A stretch of 64,000 nucleotides of DNA from NCBI RefSeq assembly GCF_900188445.1, contig NZ_FZOR01000041.1:1-64000 (forward strand). Reading direction: 5' to 3'. The stretch comes from Actinomadura meyerae (lineage in GTDB: Bacteria > Actinomycetota > Actinomycetes > Streptosporangiales > Streptosporangiaceae). The position numbers and the translations under genes are program-made. The notes under the pieces are model-generated. The model made no database searches. It saw only the letters and a list, made by a program, of their open reading frames with translations, and was not told where the DNA came from. The number at the start of each line of letters is the position of its first letter. The first letter of the stretch is position 1. Of this stretch, positions 8,283 through 17,058 are shown piece by piece.

Positions 8283-8642
8283 ATGCCACGGAACATTCCG
8301 CAGCAGTGGCTCCATGGATTTCTGGACGTGTGCCTGCTGTGCCTGCTCGCTGACCGTCGGGACTACGGGAGGGGGCTGGTCGAGCGCCTCGCCGAAGTGG
8401 GCTTCGACGAGGTTCCCGGAGGGACCCTGTATCCAGCTCTCTTGCGGCTGGAGAAGCAGGGGCTCGTGCGGACGGAGAAGGAGGTCTCGCCGTCCGGCCC
8501 GCCGCGGAAGTACTACGAGCTCACCGACCTCGGCTTGGCCGCTATGCACGAGCGGCGCAGTGCCTGGATGCAGTTCCGCGCTGCGATGAGCGCCGTGGTC
8601 GAAACCCCGACCGGGACGCACGCGCCGTCAGGGGGAATGTGA
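8283..8642 (+). CDS. PadR-family transcriptional regulator
   Basis: 119 residues, a short PadR winged helix: VCLLCLLADRRDYGRGLVER, then GGTLYPALLRLEKQGLV (recognition helix) and PPRKYYELTDLG (wing). PadR proteins repress genes for efflux or detoxification until a ligand binds. The stop codon overlaps the start of the ABC ATPase (TGATG), so regulator and transporter form one operon. Direct and inverted repeats just upstream are likely its operator. Confidence 0.9.
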   Translation: MPRNIPQQWLHGFLDVCLLCLLADRRDYGRGLVERLAEVGFDEVPGGTLYPALLRLEKQGLVRTEKEVSPSGPPRKYYELTDLGLAAMHERRSAWMQFRAAMSAVVETPTGTHAPSGGM

Positions 8643-9466
8643 TGCACGACGCCTGGGGAGCGCTGCTCTACCGGCACCTGAAAGACGCCGGGATCGAGGA
8701 AGCCGAGGCCGGTGATCTGACCAACGACGCACTGGCCGAGGCGGCGGCCGCCGGGGTCGAGCCCGGTTCGATGTACGGGCCGGCAGTGTCCTATGCGGGG
8801 GCTCTGGCCCGGACTGTGCGGCAGGCCACGAGGCATGCGGCGCCACCGCCGCGCAGGCGGGGCGCGGTCGTTCTTCGTCTGAGGGACGTGACCAAGCGCT
8901 ATCGACGGCGCCAGGTGCTGCGCGGGGTGAATCTGGATCTGCACGCGGGAGAGGTCGCCGCGGTCGTCGGAGCCAACGGCTCGGGCAAATCGACGCTTCT
9001 CAACATATGCGCGGGGCTGACTCGCGCCTCGTCCGGGACGGTACAGCGCACTGAGCGGATCGGGTACGCGCCCCAGCACGACGGGGTCGCCCCCCTGCTG
9101 ACCCCGTCGGAGCACTTCAGGCTCTTCGGCGCCGCCTACCGGATGAACCCCAAGGAAGCCGTCTCCGTCGGTTCCCATCTGGCCGCCCAGCTCGGCTGGT
9201 CTCCCCGGAAGAACGTGATCGCCTCCCATCTCTCCGGTGGGACGCAGCAGAAGCTCAACGTGGTTCTCAGCGAGTTGAACCGTCCTGAACTCATCCTGCT
9301 CGACGAGCCCTATCAGGGCTTCGACCAGGACTCCTACGTCGATTTCTGGGACCAGGTCTTCCGGTGGCGCGACGGAGGCGCCGGCGTGCTGGTCGTCACG
9401 CACATGCTCCACGACCTCGACCGTGTCGACCATGTTCTGGAACTGCAGCCGATAGGCGAGAACTGA
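8642..9466 (+). CDS. ABC transporter ATP-binding protein with N-terminal helical extension
   Basis: 274 residues from the ATG at 8642 (AGGGGG seven bases upstream; a GTG at 8639 is possible). The ATPase starts at about residue 78 (LRLRDVTKRYRRRQVLRGV): Walker A GANGSGKST, signature LSGGTQQKL, Walker B LILLDEPYQGFD and the H-loop in VVTHMLHD. The first 75 residues form an extra alpha-helical domain often found on subunits that follow PadR regulators. It pairs with the permease at 9466 to form a small-molecule or lipid exporter; the substrate is unknown. Confidence 0.88.
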   Translation: MHDAWGALLYRHLKDAGIEEAEAGDLTNDALAEAAAAGVEPGSMYGPAVSYAGALARTVRQATRHAAPPPRRRGAVVLRLRDVTKRYRRRQVLRGVNLDLHAGEVAAVVGANGSGKSTLLNICAGLTRASSGTVQRTERIGYAPQHDGVAPLLTPSEHFRLFGAAYRMNPKEAVSVGSHLAAQLGWSPRKNVIASHLSGGTQQKLNVVLSELNRPELILLDEPYQGFDQDSYVDFWDQVFRWRDGGAGVLVVTHMLHDLDRVDHVLELQPIGEN

Positions 9467-10194
9467 TGCTCCTGACCGTTGCCTCCATCAGCCTGCAAGA
9501 GATGATCCGCCGGCGCGTGGCCCTGCTGTTCGTCTTCCTGCTGCCGCTGGTGTTCTACCTGGTGCGCATCGACGTGCACTGGCAGGCGATCCGCTTCCTG
9601 TCCATCGGTGTGGGCTGGGCGGTCGCGACACTGGCCCTGTTCAGCCATGTCGGAGCGCGCCGCCTCGACCAGCGCCTCAGCGTGATCGGAGCATCGCCGA
9701 CCGCCTTGTTCTTCGGCAGGCAGCTGGCGCTCGCGGCCGTCGGCGTCCTCGTCGCCGGGGTCTACTTCGGGCTGGTCGCCGTGACCCAGGACGATCTGCC
9801 GCGGCTCGCCGGAGTGGCCCTGCTGCTGGTGACGACCGTGCTGATCGGCGCGCCGCTGGGCGCGCTCGTCAGCCTCGCCATCTCCCGGGAACTCGAAGGC
9901 GCCCTCGCGCTGCTCTCCATCATGGCCCTGCAGCTTCTGGTCGATCCGGCCGGGGCGACGGCCAAACTCCTGCCGCTGTGGTCGACCCGGGAGCTGACGG
10001 CGTACGCGATCGAGGAGCACGGGTCCGGCAGCCTGAGCAGCGGGACGAGCCATTTCGCCCTGATGATGACGGTGTGCGTGCTCATCGCCTGGGGCGCCAG
10101 CGTCCTCCGCCTCAGGGCCATCCGCGTCGGCCCGGTACGGGTGCAGGAGCCGCCCCACACCGCCGCTCGAGTATCTTACTCTCAGGAGAGATAG
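9466..10194 (+). CDS. ABC-2-type exporter permease
   Basis: 242 residues; the ATG overlaps the ATPase stop codon (TGATG). About six hydrophobic segments are visible, for example ALLFVFLLPLVFYLV, VGWAVATLALFSHV, VGVLVAGVYFGLVAV, ALLLVTTVLIGAPLGALVSL and MMTVCVLIAWGASVLRL. Size and layout fit an ABC-2 membrane subunit working as a dimer with the preceding ATPase. The tail (EPPHTAARVSYSQER) is cytoplasmic and unremarkable. Confidence 0.75.
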   Translation: MLLTVASISLQEMIRRRVALLFVFLLPLVFYLVRIDVHWQAIRFLSIGVGWAVATLALFSHVGARRLDQRLSVIGASPTALFFGRQLALAAVGVLVAGVYFGLVAVTQDDLPRLAGVALLLVTTVLIGAPLGALVSLAISRELEGALALLSIMALQLLVDPAGATAKLLPLWSTRELTAYAIEEHGSGSLSSGTSHFALMMTVCVLIAWGASVLRLRAIRVGPVRVQEPPHTAARVSYSQER

Positions 10195-10272
10195 TTTCAG
10201 ACAAGATTTTCTTATATGGTATCCATGGGCGGCTTGCAGTGCACGATCACCGATCGCTGTAGTGGAGGAGAC

Positions 10273-10671
10273 ATGCCTGCTCACGGCTCCGCGCGCACCG
10301 GCGCGGACCAGGCCGCTCAAGTGCCCGCGACCGTCAACTGGGCGCTGGCCTGCATCGGGGTACTGCTCGTCGGGCACGTGTTCGCCTGGCTGTACCCACC
10401 GCAGGGCCTGACGGACGTCTTCCATCTCGTCTGGGGCGTGGCGTACGCCTGGCTGGCGCTGCTCCTGCGGCGGCCGCGCCCCTGGGCCAGGGCCTGGCTG
10501 ACGGGCCTGCTGGCGGTCCAGTTCACCGGAAGGTTCGTTGTCTTCGCGGTCAACGACGACGACGTTCTGCTCCGCACGCTCGTCGTCATCGGCTGGCTGG
10601 TGACGCTGGCCGTCTTCATCCTGCTGTGGTCGCCCGCCTCGAACCGGTACTTCGCGTCCGCTCGGGCCTGA
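10273..10671 (+). CDS. Small four-helix membrane protein
   Basis: 132 residues; the ATG at 10273 has GGAGGAG seven bases upstream, which rules out the longer frame from 10216. There are four hydrophobic segments (WALACIGVLLVGHVFAWL, VWGVAYAWLALLL, TGLLAVQFTGRFVVFAV, LVVIGWLVTLAVFILLW). No family is recognised. It lies 79 bases after the ABC permease on the same strand and could be an accessory subunit or an independent gene. Confidence 0.65.
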   Translation: MPAHGSARTGADQAAQVPATVNWALACIGVLLVGHVFAWLYPPQGLTDVFHLVWGVAYAWLALLLRRPRPWARAWLTGLLAVQFTGRFVVFAVNDDDVLLRTLVVIGWLVTLAVFILLWSPASNRYFASARA

Positions 10672-10684
10672 TCCGGCGGGACGG

Positions 10685-12013
10685 TCAGCCAGGGTTGCGC
10701 GGGGCCGCGAGGTGGTGGCCGTGGCGGCGGAGCCAGAGGGCACGGTGGCGGGCGGCCCGGCGCCGGGCCAGCCGCATCGCCGGAGCGGGCACCGGTTCGC
10801 GGCCCCACAGCCGCAGGGTCTCCAGCATGCCGCCGGCGAAGCCGGCGCCGGCCGGTGTCAGGCCGTCACCGTCGAGAAGGCTTTCGGACGCGACCAGCGC
10901 CGCCGTGCGCCAGCGTTCGAACTCGGTGTGCGCGTGCATGTCGCCCGGCCGCCGGCGGCGCTCCCTGCGCCAGAAACCCGCCACGCCGAGGTGGGCGTAG
11001 GCGCCCTGGAGCAGGCCGTAGACCGGGCGCGGGTCGTCCCGCCACGGCGCGTAGTACCGGCGGTCATGGCCGGGACGGATCATCGGGACCGCCTCGATGA
11101 GCGCCGCGAGCTTCGCGTGCTGGACCTCGTGGGCCATGATCAAGGCCAGCTCACGGGCCTCGCCGGTGGTGGAGAACGCGAGACTGCCGTGCGCCTCGCG
11201 GGAACTGGCGCTGACCTGCCCGGTGCGGGGGCCGGTGAGCGGCGTCACCGCGCGGATGCCCGCGCCGATCTCCGCGGCGGTGGGGCCGTGGCGGAGCACC
11301 AGGATCCGCCAGGCCGCCGCGAGGTCGTCCTTCCACCGCGCGAGTTCGGGCTCCGGGAGCCGGCCGCGCACCGGCATGCCGGGGAGGCGGTACGGGTCGA
11401 GGTCGTCGAGCAGCACGTCGAGGGTCAGGCCGGCGGAGGACACCCTGAGGCGGCGCAGCCCGAGCCAGCCGGGCGCGTCCGACTCCGGATCCGCGGGGAT
11501 CGCGACCCGGGTACCGGACGCCTCGACGAGCCCCTGGCCGGACGCCACCCGTACCGTCGCATGCGAGACGGGGCCGAGCACGGCCATGCCCAGAGACGGC
11601 AGCATGAGCCGCCCATCCGGCGCCGGGACGCTCACGGTGGCGCGGGCACCGGCGCGGACCGCCGCCGCGGCGGCGAGCGCGCTCAGCCGCTCCAGGCCGC
11701 CGTACGAGCGGTGGAGCCGCGCGTCCCGGATCGCGCGGCCCGCCCACGCGCCGACCGCGGGGTGGCAGATCACCTGCCGCACCGCCTCCGGGTGGACGGC
11801 CTGCAGGTCGGCGAGCATCTCGTAGGCCGCCCCGACCCGCCCCGCCGTCCGGGGGTCGCCGGACGCGCGCGCCGTCTCCGCCACGCCGCGCACCAGCAGC
11901 AGGTGCCGGCTGGCCTGGATCCCGCCGAGCATGCGCATCGCGGCGACGCCGCCACCGCCCGCGGCCAACTCCCGGAGGAGGTCAGCCGGCGGCCGGTGGT
12001 AGCGGATCTCCAT
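10685..12013 (-). CDS. aKG-HExxH-type peptide beta-hydroxylase-like protein
   Basis: 442 residues from the ATG at 12013 (AGAGG upstream), overlapping the FxsB gene by 32 bases. The mod_HExxH family is recognised by N-terminal LGGIQASRHLLLVRGV and by AHEVQHAKL with H295-E-V-Q-H299 in the C-terminal third. These proteins, once taken for metalloproteases, are now named as alpha-ketoglutarate-dependent peptide beta-hydroxylases in RiPP pathways; His residues would bind iron. Co-translation with FxsB implies it acts on the same precursor (FxsA), adding a second modification. Confidence 0.8.
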   Translation of the reverse strand: MEIRYHRPPADLLRELAAGGGGVAAMRMLGGIQASRHLLLVRGVAETARASGDPRTAGRVGAAYEMLADLQAVHPEAVRQVICHPAVGAWAGRAIRDARLHRSYGGLERLSALAAAAAVRAGARATVSVPAPDGRLMLPSLGMAVLGPVSHATVRVASGQGLVEASGTRVAIPADPESDAPGWLGLRRLRVSSAGLTLDVLLDDLDPYRLPGMPVRGRLPEPELARWKDDLAAAWRILVLRHGPTAAEIGAGIRAVTPLTGPRTGQVSASSREAHGSLAFSTTGEARELALIMAHEVQHAKLAALIEAVPMIRPGHDRRYYAPWRDDPRPVYGLLQGAYAHLGVAGFWRRERRRRPGDMHAHTEFERWRTAALVASESLLDGDGLTPAGAGFAGGMLETLRLWGREPVPAPAMRLARRRAARHRALWLRRHGHHLAAPRNPG

Positions 12014-13286
12014 CGCGCGCCTCTCGTCTCGCGGCCATGCGGGAAAGGTCGGAGGCGACCCTGGCACGGATGTGCATGATGAGCCGGAGAAGGTCAGGGC
12101 AATACACCGAGGGGTTGAGGAAACCGTTCCCGTCCCGGTAGCGGTGCGCGTAATGCCCGCCGCCGCACACCTTTTTCACCGGGCAGGACGAGCAGACCGG
12201 GCACAACGCGCGCAGACCGATCTGGCGGGCCGCGACGAACGGCGAGAGCAGCACCTCGTCGAACGAGTCGGTGAACACGTGCCGCCCCGTTTCGGGCGCG
12301 CCCGGGAATGCGGATTTGAGGCTGTCGGACTGCTCGATCGCCCCGTCGGTCTCGATCACGACCACGCCGACCGGGGACAGCCCGATCGCCTCGGTGGTGG
12401 ACGCTCCGCCGAGCAGGAGCTGGAGGATCTCCTCGAAGAGCCGCACGCCCGTCTCCCGCCGCGGCGCCGCGTACCAGCGGTCGAACACCGCGGCCAGCCA
12501 GTCGCCGTACGGGGTCTCGCCGCGGTCGCCCCGTCCGGGGGGCGGCTCCGACCAGTTCGCGTGCGGTAGCAGCAGGTCGATGGCGGGCGGGCCGTGGCTC
12601 AGCAGGGCCTCGTAGGTCTCCACCGGGTCGTTGCGCGGGTCGACCGTGCACAGCAGCCCGGCGAACAGGTGGCGGTAGGGGCCGGAGGAGAGCCGGCCGA
12701 GCGCCGCCTCGACCTCGGCGTGGCTGCCCCGCCCGTCGGCGTGGCGGCGGTGCCGGTCGTGGGCGGCCGCGGTGCCGTCCAGGCTGACCCCGACCCGGAC
12801 GTCCAGCTCGTCGAACAGCGCCAGTTCGCGGGTGCCGAGCCGGACGGCGTTGGTCTGCACGACGGCGCCCACCCGGTCGCGGCCGTCCGGGCCGGGGCCG
12901 GCAGCCCGGCGCACCGCGTCGCGGGTCGCGCGGACCGCGTCGCCGAGCAGGCCGGTCCCGGCCAGCAGCGGTTCGCCGCCGTGCAGGACGAGCGTGACGG
13001 CGTCGAGGTCGTGCGCCCGGACGTGGTCGGCGATGCGTGCGGCGGCCCGGCCGAGGACCTCGCGGGACATGGCCCGCGGGCGGCCGCGCCAGCTCTGGTC
13101 GCGGAGCTCGTAGACGTAGCAGTGGTCGCACGCGAGATCGCAGCGGCTGACGATCTTCAGGACGAACTCGCGGAACGGGGTCGGCCGCCAGCCGCCGTCC
13201 AGCAGCGCGCGAACGTCCAGCCCGGCCGGCCAGGCGTCGCCGAACGGGGGGTGCGGCGAGGCCCGAGAAGAGATTTTCATTGTCAT
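11982..13286 (-). CDS. fxsB: FxsB-family radical SAM/SPASM peptide maturase
   Basis: 434 residues (ATG at 13286; a second ATG at 13280). SRCDLACDHCYVYE gives the radical SAM CX3CX2C (C49, C53, C56); LVLHGGEPLL is the GGEP motif. The C-terminal SPASM region has CPVCSSCPVKKVCGGGHYAH and NPSVYCPDL for auxiliary iron-sulfur clusters. FxsB enzymes of FxSxx-COOH systems form cyclophane crosslinks on the FxsA peptide. The gene is divergent from fxsA (131-base gap) and overlaps the HExxH gene, so peptide and modifying enzymes share one control region. Confidence 0.9.
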   Translation of the reverse strand: MTMKISSRASPHPPFGDAWPAGLDVRALLDGGWRPTPFREFVLKIVSRCDLACDHCYVYELRDQSWRGRPRAMSREVLGRAAARIADHVRAHDLDAVTLVLHGGEPLLAGTGLLGDAVRATRDAVRRAAGPGPDGRDRVGAVVQTNAVRLGTRELALFDELDVRVGVSLDGTAAAHDRHRRHADGRGSHAEVEAALGRLSSGPYRHLFAGLLCTVDPRNDPVETYEALLSHGPPAIDLLLPHANWSEPPPGRGDRGETPYGDWLAAVFDRWYAAPRRETGVRLFEEILQLLLGGASTTEAIGLSPVGVVVIETDGAIEQSDSLKSAFPGAPETGRHVFTDSFDEVLLSPFVAARQIGLRALCPVCSSCPVKKVCGGGHYAHRYRDGNGFLNPSVYCPDLLRLIMHIRARVASDLSRMAARREARDGDPLPPAAG

Positions 13287-13417
13287 CCGGATCCGTATCC
13301 CGGCACGGCGGCGGCCGCTTCGCCCTTCGTTCCGGGCGAAAACGGACCGCCCCTTACCCGATAGTCCGTCGCGGTGAGCCCCCACCACAAAATAACATCT
13401 AATTCGGAGGTGCACCC
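13287..13417. promoter_or_regulatory. Divergent control region of fxsB and fxsA
   Basis: Both start codons face outward from this 131-base gap. An AT-rich block (ACAAAATAACATCTAATTCG, about 13386-13405) lies just before the fxsA Shine-Dalgarno GGAGG. The remainder is GC-rich with an inverted TTCG-CCC/GGGCGAA pattern near 13320-13340. No operator is certain. Confidence 0.4.
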
Positions 13418-13606
13418 ATGCCCGATCACGGAGGCGACTCGCCCGATCTTCTGCTCGATGTCAGCGCCATCCCCCTGCATGCCTTGGATGATCTCGGAGA
13501 TTCCGTGCTGGCACGCGCCCTGGACCGCTTCTTTGTGTCACTTGACACAAACTCATTCGATGCGGTCGCCGCTTTCCAGTCCGCGTTCGAGGACGATATG
13601 CAATGA
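13418..13606 (+). CDS. fxsA: FxsA-type precursor peptide with C-terminal extension
   Basis: 62 residues; GGAGG lies eight bases before the ATG. The body matches FxsA peptides: LLLDVSAIPLHALDDLGDSV, then LARALDRF and a C-terminal AVAAFQSAF. In the named family the chain ends at F-x-S-x-x-COOH. Here FQSAF occupies residues 53-57 and is followed by EDDMQ (58-62), so the motif is internal. A second F-x-S (FFVSLD) sits at 38-43. FxsB and the HExxH protein are the expected modifying enzymes. The unusual end may mean a follower to be removed or a variant recognition tail. Confidence 0.8.
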   Translation: MPDHGGDSPDLLLDVSAIPLHALDDLGDSVLARALDRFFVSLDTNSFDAVAAFQSAFEDDMQ

Positions 13607-13638
13607 CGCGTTAATGCGCCGCGCCGCCGGGGGCCGGG

Positions 13639-14553
13639 TCAGGGGTAGCGGATGGCCCTGATCTGCCGGATGAGCTCGCCGGCGCGCGGCAGCGCGGGAT
13701 CGTTCTCGGGCGCCTGGGCCAGGAGGGCGTCCGCGAGGGCGTCGAGCATCGACGCGTCCTCGTGCCGGAGAGCACGCTGGACCAGGTTGACGAGCCGGTC
13801 CCTCGTGCTGCTGCCGCGGATGTCGAGCATGCCCACATCGTCCTCGATCAGCCGGATCAGCCCCCCGACCTCGCCCGACCGGATGGGGTCCACCATGTAC
13901 AGGGCGTTCACGAGGCGCCCCTTGAGCTGTATCGGCACGCGCCCGGGGGTCGCGATCGGGGCCGGCGGCGGGGAGGCCGGTGCCGAGGCGTCGCCGAACG
14001 CGGGCGGCACCGCGCGCGCCTCGGCCTCGCCGAGCGGCGGCAGCGCGAGCGCGTCGGCCTCGACGATCCATCGCGCGATCTTGCCCACCGCGCCGCGGTA
14101 CCGGTCGCCGCCCGCTCGCTTGAGGTCGATCAGCAGGTCGTCGCCGAGGCTCCGGTGGGTGCTGTGGAGCCGGGCCACCGCGGCGGGCGGCTTCGTCGCC
14201 CCGGACCAGCGCAGCGGCATCAGGCAGCGGGTGCGCGCCGTGCCGGGCGGCGCGTTCAGCCGCTCGATCCGCGCGGCGAAGATGCCCCATTCGCGGCCGC
14301 ACCAGCGGCTCCTGCCGTAGTCGGCGGACAGCAGCGCGATCATGGAGCGCGCGGTGCGGGCCCGCTCGATGAGGACCCGTTCCCAGTCGTCACCCGGATA
14401 CAGCCCCTCGCGGTCGAGGAAGCCGGCGTCCTTGCGGTCGCGGCCGAGCAGCAGCCGGACCTCCACGTCCAGATCGTCGAAGAACCCGGCGACGAGGTCC
14501 TGGTCCACGTGGCGCGCGTAGCTGACGAAGAAGGCGTAGGGCGTCTCGGACAT
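13639..14553 (-). CDS. TIR-domain protein with C-terminal effector-associated adaptor domain
   Basis: 304 residues from MSETPYAFFVSYARH. Residues 5-150 are a TIR-like domain of the FxsC type (FFVSYARHVDQDLVAGFFDD, MIALLSADYGRSRWCGREWG). A Pro/Ala linker follows, then an about 90-residue helical domain (about 210-304) containing RALRHEDASMLDAL and ending RAIRYP. The same domain closes the neighbouring NTPase (14577-15656). Such shared end-domains behave like effector-associated domains, which pair effectors with NTPases by homotypic contact. The TIR fold may hydrolyse NAD or act as a scaffold; the usual catalytic Glu was not assigned with confidence. Confidence 0.8.
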   Translation of the reverse strand: MSETPYAFFVSYARHVDQDLVAGFFDDLDVEVRLLLGRDRKDAGFLDREGLYPGDDWERVLIERARTARSMIALLSADYGRSRWCGREWGIFAARIERLNAPPGTARTRCLMPLRWSGATKPPAAVARLHSTHRSLGDDLLIDLKRAGGDRYRGAVGKIARWIVEADALALPPLGEAEARAVPPAFGDASAPASPPPAPIATPGRVPIQLKGRLVNALYMVDPIRSGEVGGLIRLIEDDVGMLDIRGSSTRDRLVNLVQRALRHEDASMLDALADALLAQAPENDPALPRAGELIRQIRAIRYP

Positions 14554-14576
14554 GAGGCTCCAGAGGTCGCGAACGA

Positions 14577-15656
14577 TCAGGGATAGCGGATGCGCTTGAT
14601 CTGGTCGATGAGCTCGGCGACCCGGGACACCCCGGGCTCGTTCTCGGGCACGACGAGGCGGAGGGCTTCGAGCATCGCTTCGAGCATCCGCGCGTCTTCG
14701 TGCCGGAGAGCGCGGTTGGTCATATTGACGAGTGTCGCCCGTGGTGCGGAGCGCCGGACGCCCAACTTCCCGAACATGTCTTCGATCTCCGCGACCCATT
14801 CGGAGAGTTGATCGGAAAGAGGCTGAACCTCCTCCAGTGCGTTGACGAGCTGGGTCTTGTACGCCATCTCCACCTTGGGAGGCGACGGCCGCTCGGCCAC
14901 AACCGGCTGCTCGCCCGGGGGGCGTGGCTCGTCCGGGGGAGGACGACGCGGAGGCGGCACGGTCGCGCCGAGGGCGGGCATGCGGCGGCCCAGCCTCATC
15001 AGGGCGAGGCAGGTGTCGACGTCGATATCCGGTTTCCCCAGCAGCAGGTCGCCCAGTTCGCTGAGCAGCGCGGGCCGGTGGCCCACCGCCTCGGCGAGCC
15101 GTTTCGCCCGCGCCGGGTCCAGCTCGGGCGCCTTCCGCATCAGCAGGATGATGGACTCCGCGAGGGTCAACGGGCCCAGCGGGAACGTCCGGACGCCGGG
15201 CACGCCCCGGTCGCGGGGCCCATGGGCGCCATGCGAGGTCAGCAGCACGTGCGCCGGTCCGTCGGGCAGGTGCCCGTCCAGGTCCGCGGCTGACCGCACG
15301 CCGTCGTACACGCTCAGCCACCACCGCTCCGTCCCGGCGGCGTCCCCCGCCTGCTTCCGGAAGGCGTCCACCTGCGCGTCGAGGCCGTCCTCGGCGCGGC
15401 AGTCGAACCACCAGATCATGGTGTAGCGCTGGCCGAAGCGGTGGCAGTACTCCAGGGCGAACGCGGACTTGCCGGACCGCTCCAGCCCGTCGCCGTCGAC
15501 GACCAGGACCCGCTCCGTGGCGAGCAGTTCACCGACCTGCTCCAGCTCGTCGTCGCGGCCCGTGAAATGGGGGTCGCGCGGGCCGCGGCGGCAGACCGGC
15601 GGAGGCGTGCCGGGGAGGCGCAGCGGTTCGGGCAGGCTCGGGGAGTAGAGGGTCAT
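14577..15656 (-). CDS. Small STAND-like NTPase with the same adaptor domain
   Basis: 359 residues. HFTGRDDELEQVGELL leads into a P-loop GDGLERSGKS (55-64). WWLSVYDG and AHVLLTSHG are a Walker-B/sensor-like pair, FPLGPLTLAESIILL and GHRPALLSEL the usual NB-ARC elements. There is no long repeat sensor: after a Pro-rich linker the chain ends in an about 90-residue adaptor domain (LVNALEEVQPLSDQL, RALRHEDARMLEAM, terminal KRIRYP) homologous to that of the TIR protein 23 bases downstream. It is probably a switch that recruits the TIR effector by adaptor-adaptor binding. Confidence 0.75.
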   Translation of the reverse strand: MTLYSPSLPEPLRLPGTPPPVCRRGPRDPHFTGRDDELEQVGELLATERVLVVDGDGLERSGKSAFALEYCHRFGQRYTMIWWFDCRAEDGLDAQVDAFRKQAGDAAGTERWWLSVYDGVRSAADLDGHLPDGPAHVLLTSHGAHGPRDRGVPGVRTFPLGPLTLAESIILLMRKAPELDPARAKRLAEAVGHRPALLSELGDLLLGKPDIDVDTCLALMRLGRRMPALGATVPPPRRPPPDEPRPPGEQPVVAERPSPPKVEMAYKTQLVNALEEVQPLSDQLSEWVAEIEDMFGKLGVRRSAPRATLVNMTNRALRHEDARMLEAMLEALRLVVPENEPGVSRVAELIDQIKRIRYP

Positions 15657-15666
15657 GGGGCCGCGG

Positions 15667-16692
15667 TCAGGCAGGGCGTCTTCGGACCGCGTCGAGGAAC
15701 GTCCTGATCACCGCGTCGCTGAGGCCGTGCATGCGGATGGCGCGTTTGCTGAGGCCGCCGGGCAGGGGGCCGCTGTCGACCTGGACGGGGATCACGGGGA
15801 CGCCGCTTCCCGGCGGCGCGGTCAGGGCCTCCTCCCAGCCGAGGTCCTCCTCCCGCACCAGCGCCTCCATGTGCGGGGCGACGTAGTTCTGCGAGAGCAC
15901 GGCGACGACGCGCTCACCGCTGCCGCGGGCGCGGTCGACGGAGACGCGCAGGGGCTCGCTGCGTCCGGCGTTCCAGCGGACGAGTTCCACGTCGTAGTCG
16001 TAGGTGCGCAGCAGGTTGCCGAGGTACTCGGCCCAGGGCAGGTCGGCCCCGACGTAGCTGATCGCCACGGTGCGCGGCGGGTCGTCGGCCTCGGCGCGCA
16101 CCGCCACCGGCTCGGTGGTGCGGTCCGCGGAGCGGACGCCGAACGCGGGCCCGGTGGCCGCGGCCGCCGCGGGGTCGAGCGGTGCGAGGCCGGCGCTCTC
16201 GGCGTCGAAGACCCGCGCCGCGATCGCGCGCACCACGGCGTAGTAGCCGTCCTCCCCGTCCAGCCGATGGGTGCGCATGAGCTCCAGCACTCCGGCGCGG
16301 GTGGCCGGCTCGATGGCCGCGGCGGTCCAGGCCTCCGGCATCGGACGCATGATCGTCGGCACGTCGGCGGCGTCGATCGGCCGCCACCGGACGGGTATGA
16401 GGCACAGGTCGCGCGCAGGCCGGTGGGTCGCGAGCCGCTCCTCGAAGATCGCCCATTCGCGGCCGCAGTGCGGATCCCGGAGGTAGTCGGCGGAGATCAG
16501 CGCGACCATCGCCGCGGACTCGGCCGCGCCGTGGACGTCCGCGCCCCCGGCCTCGGCCAGCCATCCCTCGGCGAACAGGCCGCGCCGGACGCGCACCTCG
16601 CGTTCGAGGTCGGTGTGGAAGCGGCCGACCCACGCCCTGTCCGCACCCCGGGCGTAGCTAGTGAAGAAGTAGGTCTTCACGTCACCTCGCAT
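15667..16692 (-). CDS. fxsC: FxsC-type protein with two TIR-like domains
   Basis: 341 residues from MRGDVKTYFFTSYARG; a longer frame reaches 16881 but has no signal. Residues 5-110 form the FxsC-type TIR (YFFTSYARGADRAWVGRFHT, AAMVALISADYLRDPHCG, REWAIFEERL). Residues about 215-330 form a second TIR-like unit (RTVAISYVGADLPWAEYLGN, RVVAVLSQNYV). FxsC proteins travel with FxsA, FxsB and FxsT. The gene reads leftward into the NTPase with a ten-base gap and is divergent from fxsT across a 366-base control region. Confidence 0.8.
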   Translation of the reverse strand: MRGDVKTYFFTSYARGADRAWVGRFHTDLEREVRVRRGLFAEGWLAEAGGADVHGAAESAAMVALISADYLRDPHCGREWAIFEERLATHRPARDLCLIPVRWRPIDAADVPTIMRPMPEAWTAAAIEPATRAGVLELMRTHRLDGEDGYYAVVRAIAARVFDAESAGLAPLDPAAAAATGPAFGVRSADRTTEPVAVRAEADDPPRTVAISYVGADLPWAEYLGNLLRTYDYDVELVRWNAGRSEPLRVSVDRARGSGERVVAVLSQNYVAPHMEALVREEDLGWEEALTAPPGSGVPVIPVQVDSGPLPGGLSKRAIRMHGLSDAVIRTFLDAVRRRPA

Positions 16693-17058
16693 GCGCAGAA
16701 CACCTCTGCCCGGGGCGAGCCCCGCGCGGAGTCCGGGACGGAGGGTCGGGGACGGCCGTTGACTTTTCGTTCTCATCGTAAGGGATGAGACGCCGATGGC
16801 CGCCCCGAAGTGCGGAGAAGACCATTGGCGGGTCATAAAAGTCTGGCCATCACCGCACATCAGCGATCTAAACCAGCCCAATTCGGCCTGATGCGGTCAT
16901 GTTTCACCGGTTTTGGGACAGCCCTAAACTGGGCTCACGTGATCGTTTGAATGAATGTCACGCCAAGAGGTGAGGCAGGGGCGCAGAGTGGATATACCAT
17001 GTGCTATCCGTAGCATTTCTCAGCGGTTGTACACTTGTGTCCCAGAGTGGGGGCTAGG
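16693..17058. promoter_or_regulatory. Long divergent control region between fxsC and fxsT
   Basis: 366 bases without a credible gene and clearly more AT-rich than the flanks. Visible elements are AGCCC-TAAACT-GGGCT (around 16921-16937), GGATA-10 bases-TATCC (around 16990-17008) and TTGTACACTTGTGTC close to the fxsT start. Two divergent promoters are expected. No match to a known regulator box was recognised. Confidence 0.45.

Noticed and set aside
10685-12013. HExxH gene as a zinc metalloprotease
   Set aside because: The family signature and partnership with FxsB match the peptide-hydroxylase group; no third zinc ligand of a metzincin or gluzincin was seen.
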